Of a stretch of DNA of 60,000 nt, positions 10,741 to 22,206 are shown piece after piece. The notes beneath the pieces were generated by a model. It was given only the letters and a program-made list of their open reading frames with translations. It was not told the DNA's origin and made no database searches. Every line of letters begins with the position of its first letter. Positions within the stretch are counted from its first letter, which is position 1. This DNA is from Adiantum capillus-veneris (taxonomy: Eukaryota; Streptophyta; Polypodiopsida; Polypodiales; Pteridaceae), in NCBI GenBank assembly GCA_014529385.2, contig CM043966.1, positions 109,662,808 to 109,722,807 of the forward strand. Reading direction: 5' to 3'. A program made the position numbers and the translations under genes.

Positions 10741-11764
10741 ATTAACAAACCTCATAAGCACTTTTTGGATCATCCTCTTCCATCCATGACATATCAAGAA
10801 TGTACACATCCTCATCTTTCTACATTCACAAAAAAGAAACATAAATAAAGTAAACTTATTACTACCTCATAGGGAGCATAAATAATTTAAATGTCATAGC
10901 ACAAAAGAACCTACACGATTTGATATATCATCAGCTTTATCATCGACAACAAACTTCGTCACTTGCTCATCAACATGAGAACTCTCAATCTGAAAGAAGT
11001 TTAATGTGAATAACATATAACAAATCAAATAAAACCCCTGTCATAAAAGAATATGTACTCACTGTTGCATGAAGCTCTCCTTCTTGATCATCTTTCTCAT
11101 CCTTGTGCTCAGTTGTTATATTATCATCATCCATACATAAGACCTATAATTCTAAATATTATTAAACAAACTTGCAAACATGTCAAAACAAGTATAGGCT
11201 CAACATAAATTACTGTACCATGGAGTTGGTTGAGCAAAGTGTCTCTTGGCTTGTCTTCTTTTTGCTCCACTTACGTTTTGCCGCTAATGACTTGATACAC
11301 CATGTGTATAAATCTTCCTCCTTCCATGGATAAGCCACACCATCTATTGTGATGGCCTTGAGCGTTGCTATATTCTCTTTAATGATCCTCAAAACTACAT
11401 TCTTTCGCTCATTGTTGTTACGAAGATCGCCAATGGCTTCTGCTTTAGCAAACCACTTTCTCACCTCTCCATAATTGACATATAATACTCTATATTGCTC
11501 AGGATGCTGTTTTAAGAGAAAATCTCGACCATACAACTTATTTTTCTCTCTCAATTTTGGTGGTGGTGGCCTAAAAATCTGATCATACACAACAGGATCA
11601 TATCTAGGTAGATCACTGATTGCAGCGATGCTAGAGGGATCCGAAGTTACCCTCTTATTTCCAGAATAATTTGCTCTCCACACATTGAGAGTTTTAATAG
11701 CCTCTTCACTAGATCCTCCTAGTAGCTGCTGTAACAATGATTGTGGGCAACTCATACTTGCCCT
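10222..11764 (-). CDS. Multi-exon transposon-associated gene with phase-0 exons
   Basis: Product not recognised. Exon 1 (11219-11755 from ATG; a possible acceptor TTTGTCAG sits just upstream) encodes about 179 residues with a basic C-terminus (AAKRKWSKKK). Further exons on the minus strand are 11063-11143 (81 bp), 10915-10989 (75), 10751-10819 (69), 10551-10658 (108) and 10383-10466 (84). Each is open in one frame, bounded by AG and GT, and a multiple of three, so all junctions are phase 0. They encode short acidic or basic segments (DEDVYILDMSWMEEDD; SSRKSNRKRK). A seventh block at 10222-10293 fits as 72 bp, but its acceptor has one extra G. Neighbouring TNP2-like exons on the same strand suggest this is the second gene of a CACTA-like transposon, or its C-terminal extension. 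Confidence 0.6.
10693..10737 (+). repeat. (AG)n microsatellite in an intron
   Basis: About 45 bp of AG repeats, between the exon blocks 10551-10658 and 10751-10819. On the sense (minus) strand it reads (CT)n and lies in the first part of the intron, just after the donor. Confidence 0.95.
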
Positions 11765-11959
11765 GACAAAGTAACAAAATCATATTTACGATACAATATT
11801 TATAAATTCAAATCAAATAACTGAAACAAAACAACATAAAATCAATTTTAAAGAGTTTTCAATCAAAATTCTTACACATCACAAAAGAGAGAAAGTTTTT
11901 GTGTAGAATCAACTTTAAAGAGAGTCCTGAATAAAATAGTAGATACAAATGCTTATACA

Positions 11960-13963
11960 TCATGGAGATCGCCACATAATAGGTATCCATTGTTCAAGCA
12001 CACCAGGTTTTGTAACTTTTTTTTGTCTTATCACAGTCCAATTTTTTATTAGAATATGACAGCTATCCCAACTTCTCCAATGATCTTCTTCGGTGTGAAT
12101 AGTCCACGTATTTCTTGGATGTACATCAAGCTTCAAGATGGCAAGTCTTGCCAATTTTTCCTCAGGATTTGATTCCCTTACCACAGCATGTTGAAAGACT
12201 TTTTCAAGTCCACTATTCATAGAAACTCTCACTATATCTTGTTCCTCTAACCATAAAGGAACATTCCCAGATTGTCCTTCCATAAGCAATCTATCTCTGT
12301 GCTTCAAGTCCTTTACTTCATAGGCAATGAGCTTTTGGCTTTTAGGTAGTGACATTGGTATAAATTTATGAAGAAGAGAGTAAATAGGTTGGATACAATC
12401 CCATGTAAAGGGCATTGGTGTCTTCTCAAGGACACTCATTCCTGTGATTGCATCAATGAGTAACCTTTCAGAGTCATCATCACCTACGATGCATTGTCTG
12501 TAGTATCTTCCTCCAAAGAAAAGCATAGACTTCCCATTGAACTGCATTGAGAAAAGAGAGGTAATACAAGCCTTCCAATGTCCGCGTTTATCTGATATAC
12601 TATTTGTATCCTCAGCTCTCACTACCACATGGGAGCCAACTTTATATATTTCTCCTCTGTACATTACCTTTTCGTATATCTTTAAATCTGCAATTGGAAA
12701 GCTCTCTTTCATATTCCAAAACCTCTTTAAAAATATGGACTCCTCAGTTGATGGCTCTCGATAGATGCATCTTTTCCTTGATATACAAATTCCCTTCAAA
12801 AGAAGACAATCAATACAAGGTGCACTATGGCCATATTTCAAGAGAGCATTCCACAGGGATCTTGCCTTGGCCACCGATGAAACAACTAAGAGCCCATCCA
12901 TATGATGTGCAGAACACTCATGCAATTGGCCTTCATTACATGGGACATTGCTGAGTCCACTCATTGAGGAATGTAGATCTCTCAAGAATCTTTGATCAGG
13001 TAAGAGACCATCGTTGTCAGAGCGGACAGATTGAAAAACTTTAGTGAAAAACTTCCTCAAATAGAATTGGACGAATGATGCCTCATCGCTGAGATTATTG
13101 GTCTTGATGGTGCTATAGATCTTCACAAGACGCTCGAATATGTAGCACCAATAACGATCATGTAGCCCATGCCGAATTATATCGTCAAGAAGCTCACCAT
13201 TACCTACAATCAAAATGGAAATAAATAGTTATGCTCACACACATAGCAAAACCATGTAACTCTCAAAAATGAGAGAAATATATATACCGGCGATATGCTC
13301 TAAAGGCGATGAATTAGCCCCAAATGCCTCTTCCCTTCGAACTCTCCAAGATTGCAGTAGTATCTTCATAATTCTAATATCCTCCATGGACCAACCATGA
13401 TCTCTACTGTAGTTATAAAAGCTATGAGCTATATCTACCAAGAGAGTTCCCAAAACATGCATTTCTGGCGAAATACCATTTACAGTTTTTAGGATATATG
13501 GAAGGCACCATTGAATAAACTTTTGATTCTCTTCAGCTTTGAAGCACTCAAAGTAGTTACTGGGAGAGTTTGGCCACCTTCCGTAGCGGATAGTGTTGGG
13601 CACATCCTTTGTAAGTGAAGACACTGCTGAATCTATCTCTTTCTTAAGAGCGTTGTTAGAGCTTTCAAATAACTGAGCAATATATTTCTTGAAGACGTTT
13701 AATGCTAAAGTGTGCATAACATCATACACACAATCAAGAGATATATCAAATCCATATAAGTCAGAGAGCCTCCAAAGTATGGACTTGCCTGATAGGCCTG
13801 CTTGTTTCCATGCTGCTTCCTTCTCTGCTTGTGTGCAGCAACGCTTGACACTCGTTCTGATCTTTCTCATTTGTTTTGGATTTTTTGAATAGTCGGGGAT
13901 CAAGTGAATGACACCATAGTCAAGAAAATAGGCATTACTTGAGTGATCACCGTCTGAGGACAT
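11960..13963 (-). pseudogene. TNP2/CACTA-like transposase, C-terminal part
   Basis: Two exons on the minus strand: 13288-13963 and 11960-13203. The intron has donor GCCG|GTATAT and acceptor TTGTAG|GTAATGG, and joining restores HIAGNGELLDDIIRHGL. Exon 1 carries ILWRLSDLYGFDISLDCVYD-type sequence: the 'D..HTL.LNVFK' region resembles the segment after the catalytic core of TNP2-type transposases. Exon 2 carries HDRYWCYIFERLVKIYSTIK, resembling the conserved block before the C-terminal DUF4218-like region, then about 300 residues to TGA at 11960. The family call rests on remembered family patterns, not a search. The upstream catalytic part is missing: at about 14100 the sequence changes to a retrotransposon gag relic. 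The ATG at 13963 may be internal. Confidence 0.55.
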
Positions 13964-13978
13964 TGTTTGACCAAGTGG

Positions 13979-13999
13979 TTGTCACAACTTTTGTGACAA
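13979..13999. repeat. Perfect short inverted repeat
   Basis: TTGTCACAA-CTT-TTGTGACAA: nine-base arms with a three-base spacer. It sits 16 bases upstream of the transposase-frame ATG (minus strand), close to the junction with the gag relic. No role can be assigned. Confidence 0.7.
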
Positions 14000-14102
14000 T
14001 CTGTCTCTGGTTGAGGAGCTTCTTCATGCATTTCCTCTTGGCTGTAATTAGTCTTTGACCTAGCTAAGCCTCTATTCACAATGAACCGCAATGTCCTTTT
14101 GT

Positions 14103-15200
14103 CTATCCCATACGTTCTTTCTTCAGGTTGAAACGCAGGAGGTGAAGGTTTACCGACCTCACCACTCCATGTGTTTCTCTTATCTTCTGTTGCTTTGAAG
14201 GGCAGTACCCACTTTGGTTGTCATAACACATTGTAGTTGGTACTGGCACTTGTTTATTAGATGCTTCCATAATCGGCATGTACCTCATGTCTACAAGCAT
14301 TCTAGCACCTAGTAGTGGAGGTTGTTGTCCTAAGACTGACTGTGGTCTTGAAACTCCTACTAAACTTGGCACATTCCCCGAAATGTATCTAGGTGGAGTA
14401 TGTGCTACTGGAATAAGCTGTACATACCTCTCCCTAGCATATTCCATGCTATAGTAACACTCTTCCCTCATATGGATTGTCCGTTTTCTATCAATTTTGC
14501 ACCACTTAGGTTTCCCCAGATTATACTTTACAAGAGGAGTTAACCTCTTGACCATGTCGTCGATAAACTTTTCTTGATTGATAGGTGCCACTGGTTTTGC
14601 AATGGAATCACTCATCCGTAAATCATCCTGCTGAGAGGATGTATCATTCTCTTGACTCTTATAATCCTTTTCTTTATATTCCTCACATTTATCCACCAGG
14701 TAAAGAGCTTTTTTGATCAATTCGTTTAATGTCAAGATCCTTATCATCTGCAGATCCTGTTGAAGACCTGCATGTGTCATTCCGTGGATAAAGATCAACA
14801 TCAATCATGTTTGCGTAGGTAGTTCTACTCTTGGACAGAACTTGACATATCTCTTGATCCGTAATGCCGCCTTGCGTACCAATTCACCTTCTTTCTACTT
14901 AAATCTGTGAATTTGTGAGATTGTGTTGTGAGCTATGTCCATGTGCGATAATTCTTTGATGAATTCCTCAAATAGCTCGTCTAGAGTCTCAAAATCTCGT
15001 CTTTCCATTGAGTCAAAGCATGTAACCGCGTCATCTTCTAGAGTAAATTCGAATGCCGCAAACCGTGTCACAAAATCCAAAACTTCCTTTGCTCTAATTA
15101 CTCTTCTAAAAGCCACTACATGATCTCTTGGATCTTTATCTCCAAAGTATTTCTTCTTTAACCATTTCTAGATCTGGGATGGTCTAACTCGCCGATCATC
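14103..15200 (-). pseudogene. gag: Family D gag relic
   Basis: One reading frame with stops, minus strand. Right part (15116-14895): VIRAKEVLDFVTRFAAFEFT, matching in layout the capsid of family D at 26180-26410 (LRAECIFDFHTQFEGFEMTL), including the shared HNTxxQIxxFK ending. Left part (14804-14103): a proline- and glutamine-rich region with EECYYSMEYARERYVQL and VLGQQPPLLGARM, which parallels NECYYQPKYDENVQYVP and VLGQQHPYLGHNV at 26873-27050. No zinc knuckle or protease is found here. It abuts the transposase remnant at about 14100. Confidence 0.75.
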
Positions 15201-15287
15201 TACAAGTCTAACCATAAGAATTAGTCATTGCGATATAGGCCCGATATAGGTTGCTATGAGCGAAGTGAGAAAATCCCTAACATGGTG

Positions 15288-15289
<2 letters not shown>

Positions 15290-15328
<39 letters not shown>
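15290..15328 (+). repeat. (GA)n microsatellite
   Basis: About 39 bp of GA repeats, just right of the gag relic. It creates an artificial arginine-glutamate run in a 137-codon open frame at 15228-15641 that I do not accept as a gene. Confidence 0.95.
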
Positions 15329-15329
<1 letters not shown>

Positions 15330-15359
15330 CACAAATCATATTGTACCATTTCGTCAAGG

Positions 15360-16064
15360 TCCAGGGTCGCAGGGCACGCAATCAAGGCCCTTCATCTACT
15401 AGCTATTACAGGCGGTAATTTTTGCCCAGCGCCGTCTGATGTGAGACAACTCAGCACACGTAATGTGCATGGCAATGATTGCCAATTATTGTGCGCCACC
15501 TTAGCATGCAGAAAGTTGTCTTCGGTCAGTTCCCTGCAGCTAATCTACACCACCCATCTGGTCAACATTACTTTACGTAAGTTAGCAGCCGTAACCATTG
15601 GATCTCTGCCAAGTCAGCGCTCGGAAAGAATTTACAGGTGAAGCTGAGCGGGACGGCTTGTAGCACATGAGGCCTGTAGTTGAGCACGACGGCCTGGGCC
15701 CTGCATCATCGCATGGTACTGTAAAGCGATCCAGGAGCTGCGGGCGCTAGCAACTCAGCCTGAGTTTGGTCAGAGAACACTCATTGGCCCTGCTCCCCTG
15801 GACACTTGACGGTCGGGAAAGGTCGTCCAGTGACCTTTCCCACGTAATATGTGCTCCCCCACGGCTCCCGGCCTCCGCCGGTCGCCATGGGGTCACACAT
15901 ATTACGAGGAAAGGTCACTGGACGACCTTTCCCTACCCCATAGAGGTAATTCGAGCACAATTCTTGTTTGACCACGACTGAGGCACAAACAAATATCCAG
16001 TGCAGTAATTTGTGAACCCGCTCTAAGCGCTTGCTGACGTTGCGTTGGAGGCAAGGCACATGCA
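15360..16064. other. GC-richer patch without recognised gene
   Basis: Composition rises clearly compared with both flanks. No long frame with a recognisable domain is present. It contains the nested inverted repeat at 15815-15933 and leads into the TATA-like box at 16065. It could be the upstream region of a host gene or part of an unrecognised element. Confidence 0.4.
15815..15933. repeat. Nested inverted repeat (foldback)
   Basis: Outer arms: 15815-15853 (39 bases, ending ACGTAATATGTG) and 15896-15933 (starting CACATATTACG), complementary except for about two positions, with a 42-base loop rich in C and G. Each arm is itself palindromic: GGGAAAGGTC-GTCCAGT-GACCTTTCCC on the left, and the same with a reversed core on the right. 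Either a cruciform or a long single hairpin could form. It could be a small foldback element or a miRNA-precursor-like hairpin. Confidence 0.9.
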
Positions 16065-16072
16065 TATATAAA
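16065..16072 (+). promoter_or_regulatory. TATA-like box
   Basis: TATATAAA, followed about 30-45 bases later by CAGTATTGAG. It sits between the GC-richer patch and the direct repeats, a layout like a plant core promoter with a short leader. No coding exon could be found downstream, so function is unproven. Confidence 0.35.
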
Positions 16073-16109
16073 GTAAGCCTCATTAAGCAGCAGTATTGAG
16101 TATTGAGCA

Positions 16110-16292
16110 ACGTCGACGTGAACCAGATTCCAGAAGCTGCCTTGCGTCTAAAGCTTTCTCCACAGACGAGGTAACGTCGTTCCTTCTACGTCGACGTGAA
16201 CCTGCAAAGCTTTCTCCACAGACGAGGTAACGTCGTTCCTGCTACGTCGTCGACGCGAACCAGAAGCTGCCTTGCGTCTAAAGCTTTCTGAT
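16110..16292 (+). repeat. Three imperfect direct repeats
   Basis: Units start at 16110, 16188 and 16244, each with ACGTCG...GAACC, and share AAGCTTTCT; the first two also share CCACAGACGAGGTAACGTCG. The second unit lacks the internal GAAGCTGCCTTGCG stretch and the third lacks the end. GAG|GTAACG in the first two could serve as a splice donor. Confidence 0.85.
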
Positions 16293-18259
16293 CTGGAGCG
16301 AGCGATTAGGAAGAGGGTGGTGGACACACTCTATACCCTCAACAAAGTGGGGGGGTGGGAGGGACCACTTTGACCTCTTTTCCCCCACTTTTTGGCCCGG
16401 ATTTAAAAACACACACTAAAAATTTGAATTTTTCAAAAAAAAAAACAAATGTCAAGTTTTCCCTCCTTTAAAGGTCCCCAAACTTATTTCATGGTCAAAA
16501 AAACAATTTTGACCTCCAAAAGTAAAAAACGTGCACTAAAAAATCCAACAAATTGATTTTCTTCAAAAAAAATTCAAAACATCATTTCCCACCCTCCAAT
16601 GTCTTTTCAAACCTATTCTATAGCTAAAAAGTAATTTTCTCTCTCTACAAACCCTTTTCCAAGCTCTCCATTGCTGCAACAACCACATGCACCTCCTATA
16701 GTCCAGCGTTATATCTCTGCTAGCTTTGCCCCATCTCCATTGTAGCACCAAGCAAGATTCTCCCCTATCTCTTCCCCTTGCCCACCACATAGTTTCACAC
16801 CAAGCTAGCTCCTCTCCCTTTTCTCACCCCCATTACATCATGAAACAAGATTCTACTCCTTCTACTTTCATTCACTCACACTACATGGAACCCCCTACTA
16901 TTGAAGGTGGCAAAAGTATGAGCTCACATGACTTGCATACCATAACAACATGAGGTGTGAATAGTGTGTGGGCATTGCAAGGGTTCACCTCCAACATAAA
17001 GATAGAATGGTAGGAAAACTACCCTTGTAGCTTACATTTAGAGCTTAACATCATCTCCATATTTAAATTTATCATGCTAGAGAGAATCAACCTCCTTATG
17101 GCTTTCAATGTTTAGACTTCACACCTCATAACATTAGGGTGTGCTATTTTGTTGATGGCTTTGGTGAGCCATTTGTAGTTGTGTTATCTATGGAGATTCA
17201 TCAAAGATTTTCCTTCTGATTTCTTCTTTTTATAGTTGTCACTAGATTATTAGAATGATATCATTTTGTACTTTATAAATTTGTGCTCACTGTTTACTTA
17301 CAGAGTCAACTTGTTTTGAGAGGACATGAGCAAGCAACCATGTGCAGACATGGAAATCACTCCATTTTTGGTCCGTGAGGAACCTTTCACTACCATGTTA
17401 AAAGATTTTGATAAGAATAGTAGGATTTGTGTGAATCAATAGGTACTCTCTAGAAGCTCTTAGAAAAGCCATACATAAAGTACTACTATCTTCCCTAGTG
17501 TCTTAGACACACAAATACTCAAGTGTATATGAATCTCTAGATGAGGAAGACAAATACTTGTAAGAGAAGCCTAACAGCAACAACATTGTCTTCGTTTGTA
17601 ATTATTTTCATGAGGTTGGATTCCTCTATAAATGCAATATAAATATATTTTTTTGTAAAATGGTGACGCATTGAGTGAGAGTATTTAATTTAGATTACTT
17701 GAGTTTCATACAAATTTGAGAAATATTGTTGACTTTTATGGATATTTTGATTTGCATGTAAGATGTTTCAAGTTTCAAGTCTTAATCACTCCACCATGAA
17801 GAAATTCAAGCAATATTTTGATTTAAATTAATCATCAATGGTTATTCTTATTAAAGTGGATCACAACCTTTGTCAAGATGTCCTCGTTTGGGGATACTAA
17901 ATACATATCATTAGCAACGTTTCACAAGTTAAGAAAGCTAAATTATTGCTTTCCAACATGTTATTGTTTCCATACTATGCATATGCCAAGCTTGACTTAG
18001 AGAAATGACAACTTGAGATGGAGATGTCAATGTATAGAGGTGACATATTATTGATTCGTGTCTCAACATACATATATTGTAAAGCCTTTGAGTTTCCACC
18101 TTTTTCAGCAATGCTGACAAGTTTTTGGTATCAAATCTTCTTAAATATCCCTATTCATTAGCTATTGTAGCTACTTATTTGGTATTGCTAAAGATGATAC
18201 CAATTGCTAAAGTGCACAAAATTTGTGAGGCCTTTGACCCATCTTTGAACACAGAGCAA

Positions 18260-18262
<3 letters not shown>

Positions 18263-18291
<29 letters not shown>
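18263..18291 (+). repeat. Homopolymer G29
   Basis: 29 consecutive G. Runs of this length can fold as intramolecular quadruplexes. An assembly or sequencing-length error is also possible. Confidence 0.9.
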
Positions 18292-19815
18292 AGTCTTGCT
18301 TTGAGGACATCAAACACTACACCTCTATGTCATGGCCAAACAACCTTCTTTGTTACGTCTTGCAGATAGGTGCTTCAAATACATGCTTATTAGAGGTGGG
18401 TGATCTCATCCTAATGTATATTTTAGGATTGTTTATTCCCATTTGGATGGAAATACTTGCAAATTTGTACAGCATATACTTAACAAGTGTCTTTATTATA
18501 TAGATTGCAAATGTTGAATTCATACATGTTTTTGTTTGAAGAGGTCTCCAACGCGTCATGATACAAGGTGACCTCTTACTATGCTAGTTGAGTGGTGGTG
18601 TTTGCAAGAATGGCTCAAGGAACTGGGATAACATGAATCTTTTACGGTGGCACAAAGTTGTCCTCAAGCAATGTGGCTCCCACTACACCAAAAATCATTA
18701 TGCTAACATGGAGAGATCCCTAGTAGGACAATTTAACAGCTTTTCATCAGCAACACACCCGTTCCTAACATGAGGGCACCCCACCAAAGATATTTTCATG
18801 TGATAGGTCACCCCATGAGCATACCATGTCATGGAATGGATGCAAGAACTATGACCGCACTACCCCTTGGAAGTTGTTCATGAATGTATGTTTATTAAAG
18901 TTAATGAGAAGAAATTTGGACTTTTTTGTTTGTGTATAAGTAATACCACTCTAGATCTGCCATATTTTAGATTGTTTAATAAGTTAAATAAGATTTGTAG
19001 TCATTTAAAGTATAAATTTGTTTTTCTTTCGTAAGATTGTACATGAGAAGACATGATAAATTACAAGAGATCTTTATAGAATAAACCTCCATGAAATTCC
19101 TACCATGCACTTGTGACACCATATCTCTCCTTGAACCCTTTGATTTCTATCGTTGTGGGAAGTCCAAGGAGGGACCTATTTTCAAAATTTTAGCAGTAAC
19201 CTTTTTTTGAAGGAAATTTTGGTTGTTCTAAAGTTTGTACACAGTTTAAGAGTTCATTCTGATTGTTTTTCTTCACTTTCAAATTTTGACGGAGGACACT
19301 CCTTGGAATCAACTTTTGAAGGTGTTAGGGAGAGATTTTGGGAAAGTTTTGTATATAGGAAATATAGTCCTTAACACAATGAAAAACATTGGTTCTTTGA
19401 GTATTTTCAGATTTGATGGCTTTGATGCTCGTTGGAGCCCGTAGATTAAGAAAAAAAGTAAGAAATGTCTGTTTTATATCATTTTTTAAAAAATGCCAAC
19501 TTGTACGTTGATTTTTGGAGAATCCGAGAAGGATATGACTTTTTTCGCATCACATGATGTTCAAAGAGCACGACAACGAGATGAACTAATTCATGTGAGA
19601 CAAGCCCGAACAAATTTGGAGCCGATTGGAAGCTAGAAGCTATTGAAAACAGCCTAAAAGTTCAACAGCCTAAACCTTGTATCATACTCAAACACCTAAA
19701 TTTTACAATTTTTGCCATGTAAAGGCCCTCGAGCACCTTTACATGGAAAAAAAATATTTTTTTCATGCATGGTCATGAGATAAAGATGTGTTGTTTGATG
19801 TACAGAGAGCAAGAG

Positions 19816-19855
<40 letters not shown>
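19816..19855 (+). repeat. Homopolymer C40
   Basis: 40 consecutive C, about 1.5 kb from the G29 run and on the opposite strand sense. It produces an artificial polyproline run in one frame. Confidence 0.9.
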
Positions 19856-20525
19856 ATTTTGCTATGTGTTTAAAGGCCTCACAACTTCTGCACGTGTGCC
19901 CTTATGGCCCCTGTGGTTGAGGGTCCTTGGGGCCTTAAAATGGAAAACACGGGCTTTTTTAAAGTGGTGACACTTGACCTCTCTAACCTTCAACCTTCCA
20001 TTATTTGTGCGAAAAGCAACCTTTGTGTCAAGCACTACAAAACAAGTAGAGGCAATACTTAGATTTCAAAGTTTTGATAAGAAGAACACAACCAAAAGAT
20101 ATGTGATGGTATTGGCAAGCTTCATAATGTGCACATCCTTTTTCTACAATTATATTTGGTGGAGAGTTTCAACCTCCCTCTTTGCAGAGGCAATACTTTC
20201 TTGTAATGCCACTATTTTGAGCTGAAGAGCTTAAAATTCGTGCATCCACAAATGCAAAGAAGCACATGCACCCATACACAACCAATTGCAATAGCATAGC
20301 AAGCCTACTTCTCCCCTCCTAAGATATTCAAGAACCATCAACATTCACCTCATCGCCGGTACGACACTCCTGGGATGACCTCTGCTCACCCTCACGTGCA
20401 GCCTTCGATGCAAGCGACGTGGACAAGCAAAAATGTATGCTTTTGTTGTACTACATGGTGGTGGAGGCACACAATTTGTGATGTCCATGAGCACCATTGC
20501 AGCTGTTGCATGAGTAAGCAAAGGA

Positions 20526-20668
20526 TGAAACGAGAGAGGGGCAAGGGAGAGGGAGGAAGATGGGAGGAGAGAAGGGGGCAAGGGGGGCGAGGGAGAGAGA
20601 GAGGGGAGGAAGAAGAGAAGGAGGCAGGGAGGGAGAGAGGAGGAGGAAGAGGAGAGAACAAAGGTTTT
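20526..20668 (+). repeat. Purine-rich low-complexity tract
   Basis: GA/GGA-rich stretch of roughly 140 bases. Open frames of 78-135 codons on both strands across it are composition artefacts. Confidence 0.85.
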
Positions 20669-21108
20669 TTTTTTTTGGAGGATGTTTTTAAAAAAGTGGA
20701 GTGGACTTTCAGTGCTTGTAGGTTTAAAAAAATGTCAAAAAATGATTTTTTGATATGTATATATGTTGGAGGGGATTTTTAAATAGAAAATAAGTAAAAA
20801 TGATTTTTCTGAAAAAAAATCAAATTTTGGCTCTTAGTGACCCACGTTTTTGCTGATGTGGTCACACCCCTTTACTCCCTTCACTTTCAAAAAACTAGAG
20901 AGAAAAAGTGACCTCTTAGGTCCACATCCTATATGTGTCTTAAAAAAAAGGCTAGAAAAGCCTAATCAAAACTAGCTTCTTGAATGCCCGCGTCCCCTTA
21001 AACCTACACAACATTAGTCTTAATCCCTAAAAATTAGAGTCCTTACAAGACCCATGCAAAGTCCATATTTCTCCTAATGTAATAGATATTCAATCTACCC
21101 CACTCATC

Positions 21109-21690
21109 TGTACGATAACGTTAGCCGAGTTGCTCAGAATAAGACCAAACATGTGGACTACTGTGGGAAAATGCCTAGAGAAATTTGGCATAACAATTCC
21201 AATGATCAAGAAAGAGATCAAAGAGCTGGAAATGCCTCGACTAAACATTAGGCCAGTGCCATTAAACAAGGTAGGTGAGTATTATGCGGGAGAAGATGGG
21301 AATACCACTCTTCCTGTGGAATTCCAAGGCATAAAGCCCATGGCAATCCTTGACAGTGGATCTGATGTTGTCGTTGCAACAAAAGAGATCTAGAAAAAAT
21401 GAGAAAAACCAGCAATGAGGGCTACTAGGATGAAATTGTAGCTTGCAGATGGACACATGAAAAGGCCCCTAGGACTGCTAGAAAAATAAGTTGTAACTTC
21501 TTGTGACATTGAATATGAGCAAGCCTTTTCTATTGTTGACTTTGGCAAGAAAAAGAACTATGACATCATTCTAGGAAGACCATTCATTAGGCAATTGAAA
21601 ATGGTTCAAGATTGGGGCTACAACCATATCTACCTGAGACATATGGAAACCACCACGAGAATAAATATTAAGGACCATAGTTGCAAGGAA
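21109..21690 (+). pseudogene. pol: Family D protease relic
   Basis: An 87-codon frame (21130-21393) reads LNIRPVPLNKVGEYYAGEDG and MAILDSGSDVVVATKEI. This parallels family D at 28548-28690 (RSVPMNKIVEYFEEKEGN, MAILDSGAGIAIATKAV), with an intact D-S-G active site. After stops the same frame continues through KKKNYDIILGRPFIRQL (about 21550), the protease C-terminal 'ILGRPF' motif missing from the 28.7 kb copy. Only this fragment of the element is present. Confidence 0.8.
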
Positions 21691-22206
21691 GGGTTTTGAG
21701 TGTAGGGGCTTTGGGATAGGTGTCCTAGTAGTGAGGGGATGGTGTTCCTTAAGTTTCGTACGATTCTGGTAAGATACGGTGAGTTTCCTTTCGTTTGTGT
21801 GTATGTGGGTTGGGTGGTGTAGTTGAGAGCACAGAGATTCTTGATTGTGGTTTAGTTGACCTTCCAGAGGGTCGTATGTGTGGGATGGTCTCAGCCTGGC
21901 AAGCTACAGATATTGCCTCCATTCGTCTATCGTGTCATCTGTGTCCTCGATTGACATTATGTTGATCTAGGTAGTGTTGCATGCGCTTTATAGGTGGTGT
22001 GATTCTCTCCCTCAACAACTCCTCGTGCGACATACATATCAATCAACACCTTGACAACCACAATATCATGCATGCTTTTCAAGCAAAGCATCAACATTCA
22101 TGAAACTTTTCCCAAATAGCCTGCTCCCAAGTTAGTAACAGATGCAAGTAATCTGCTTGAGCGATGATACTATCCAAAAGTTGACAGCCACTCTGAATTT
22201 CACGTT
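21691..22206. other. No feature recognised
   Basis: No significant frame or repeat. The end, about 22140 onward, may be the degenerate upstream part of the LINE frame that becomes open at 22207. Confidence 0.4.

Larger units (their letters stand above)
16293..20990. other. AT-rich region with no recognised gene
   Basis: Short frames only, all under 90 codons apart from low-complexity ones, and none with a domain I know. The two ends (about 16318-16570, and 20690-20940 read in reverse) have a similar layout: a GGACACA/GACACAT-type end, a GACCAC-GTGACC-rich part, then runs of A and 'AAAAATTTGAATTTTTC'-like sequence. This hints at long degenerate terminal inverted repeats of a Mutator-like element. 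The similarity is weak by eye, and no transposase could be read inside. Confidence 0.35.

Noticed and set aside
15228-15641. 137-codon frame near the GC-richer patch
   Set aside because: Runs through a GA microsatellite and has no domain; frame length is explained by higher GC content.
20345-20782. Overlapping frames of 78-135 codons on both strands
   Set aside because: Purine-rich low-complexity sequence lacks stops by composition; no coding signal.
16318-20940. A confident Mutator-like element with long terminal repeats
   Set aside because: End similarity is weak and driven by A/T-rich runs; no transposase and no target duplication seen, so kept only as a low-confidence remark.
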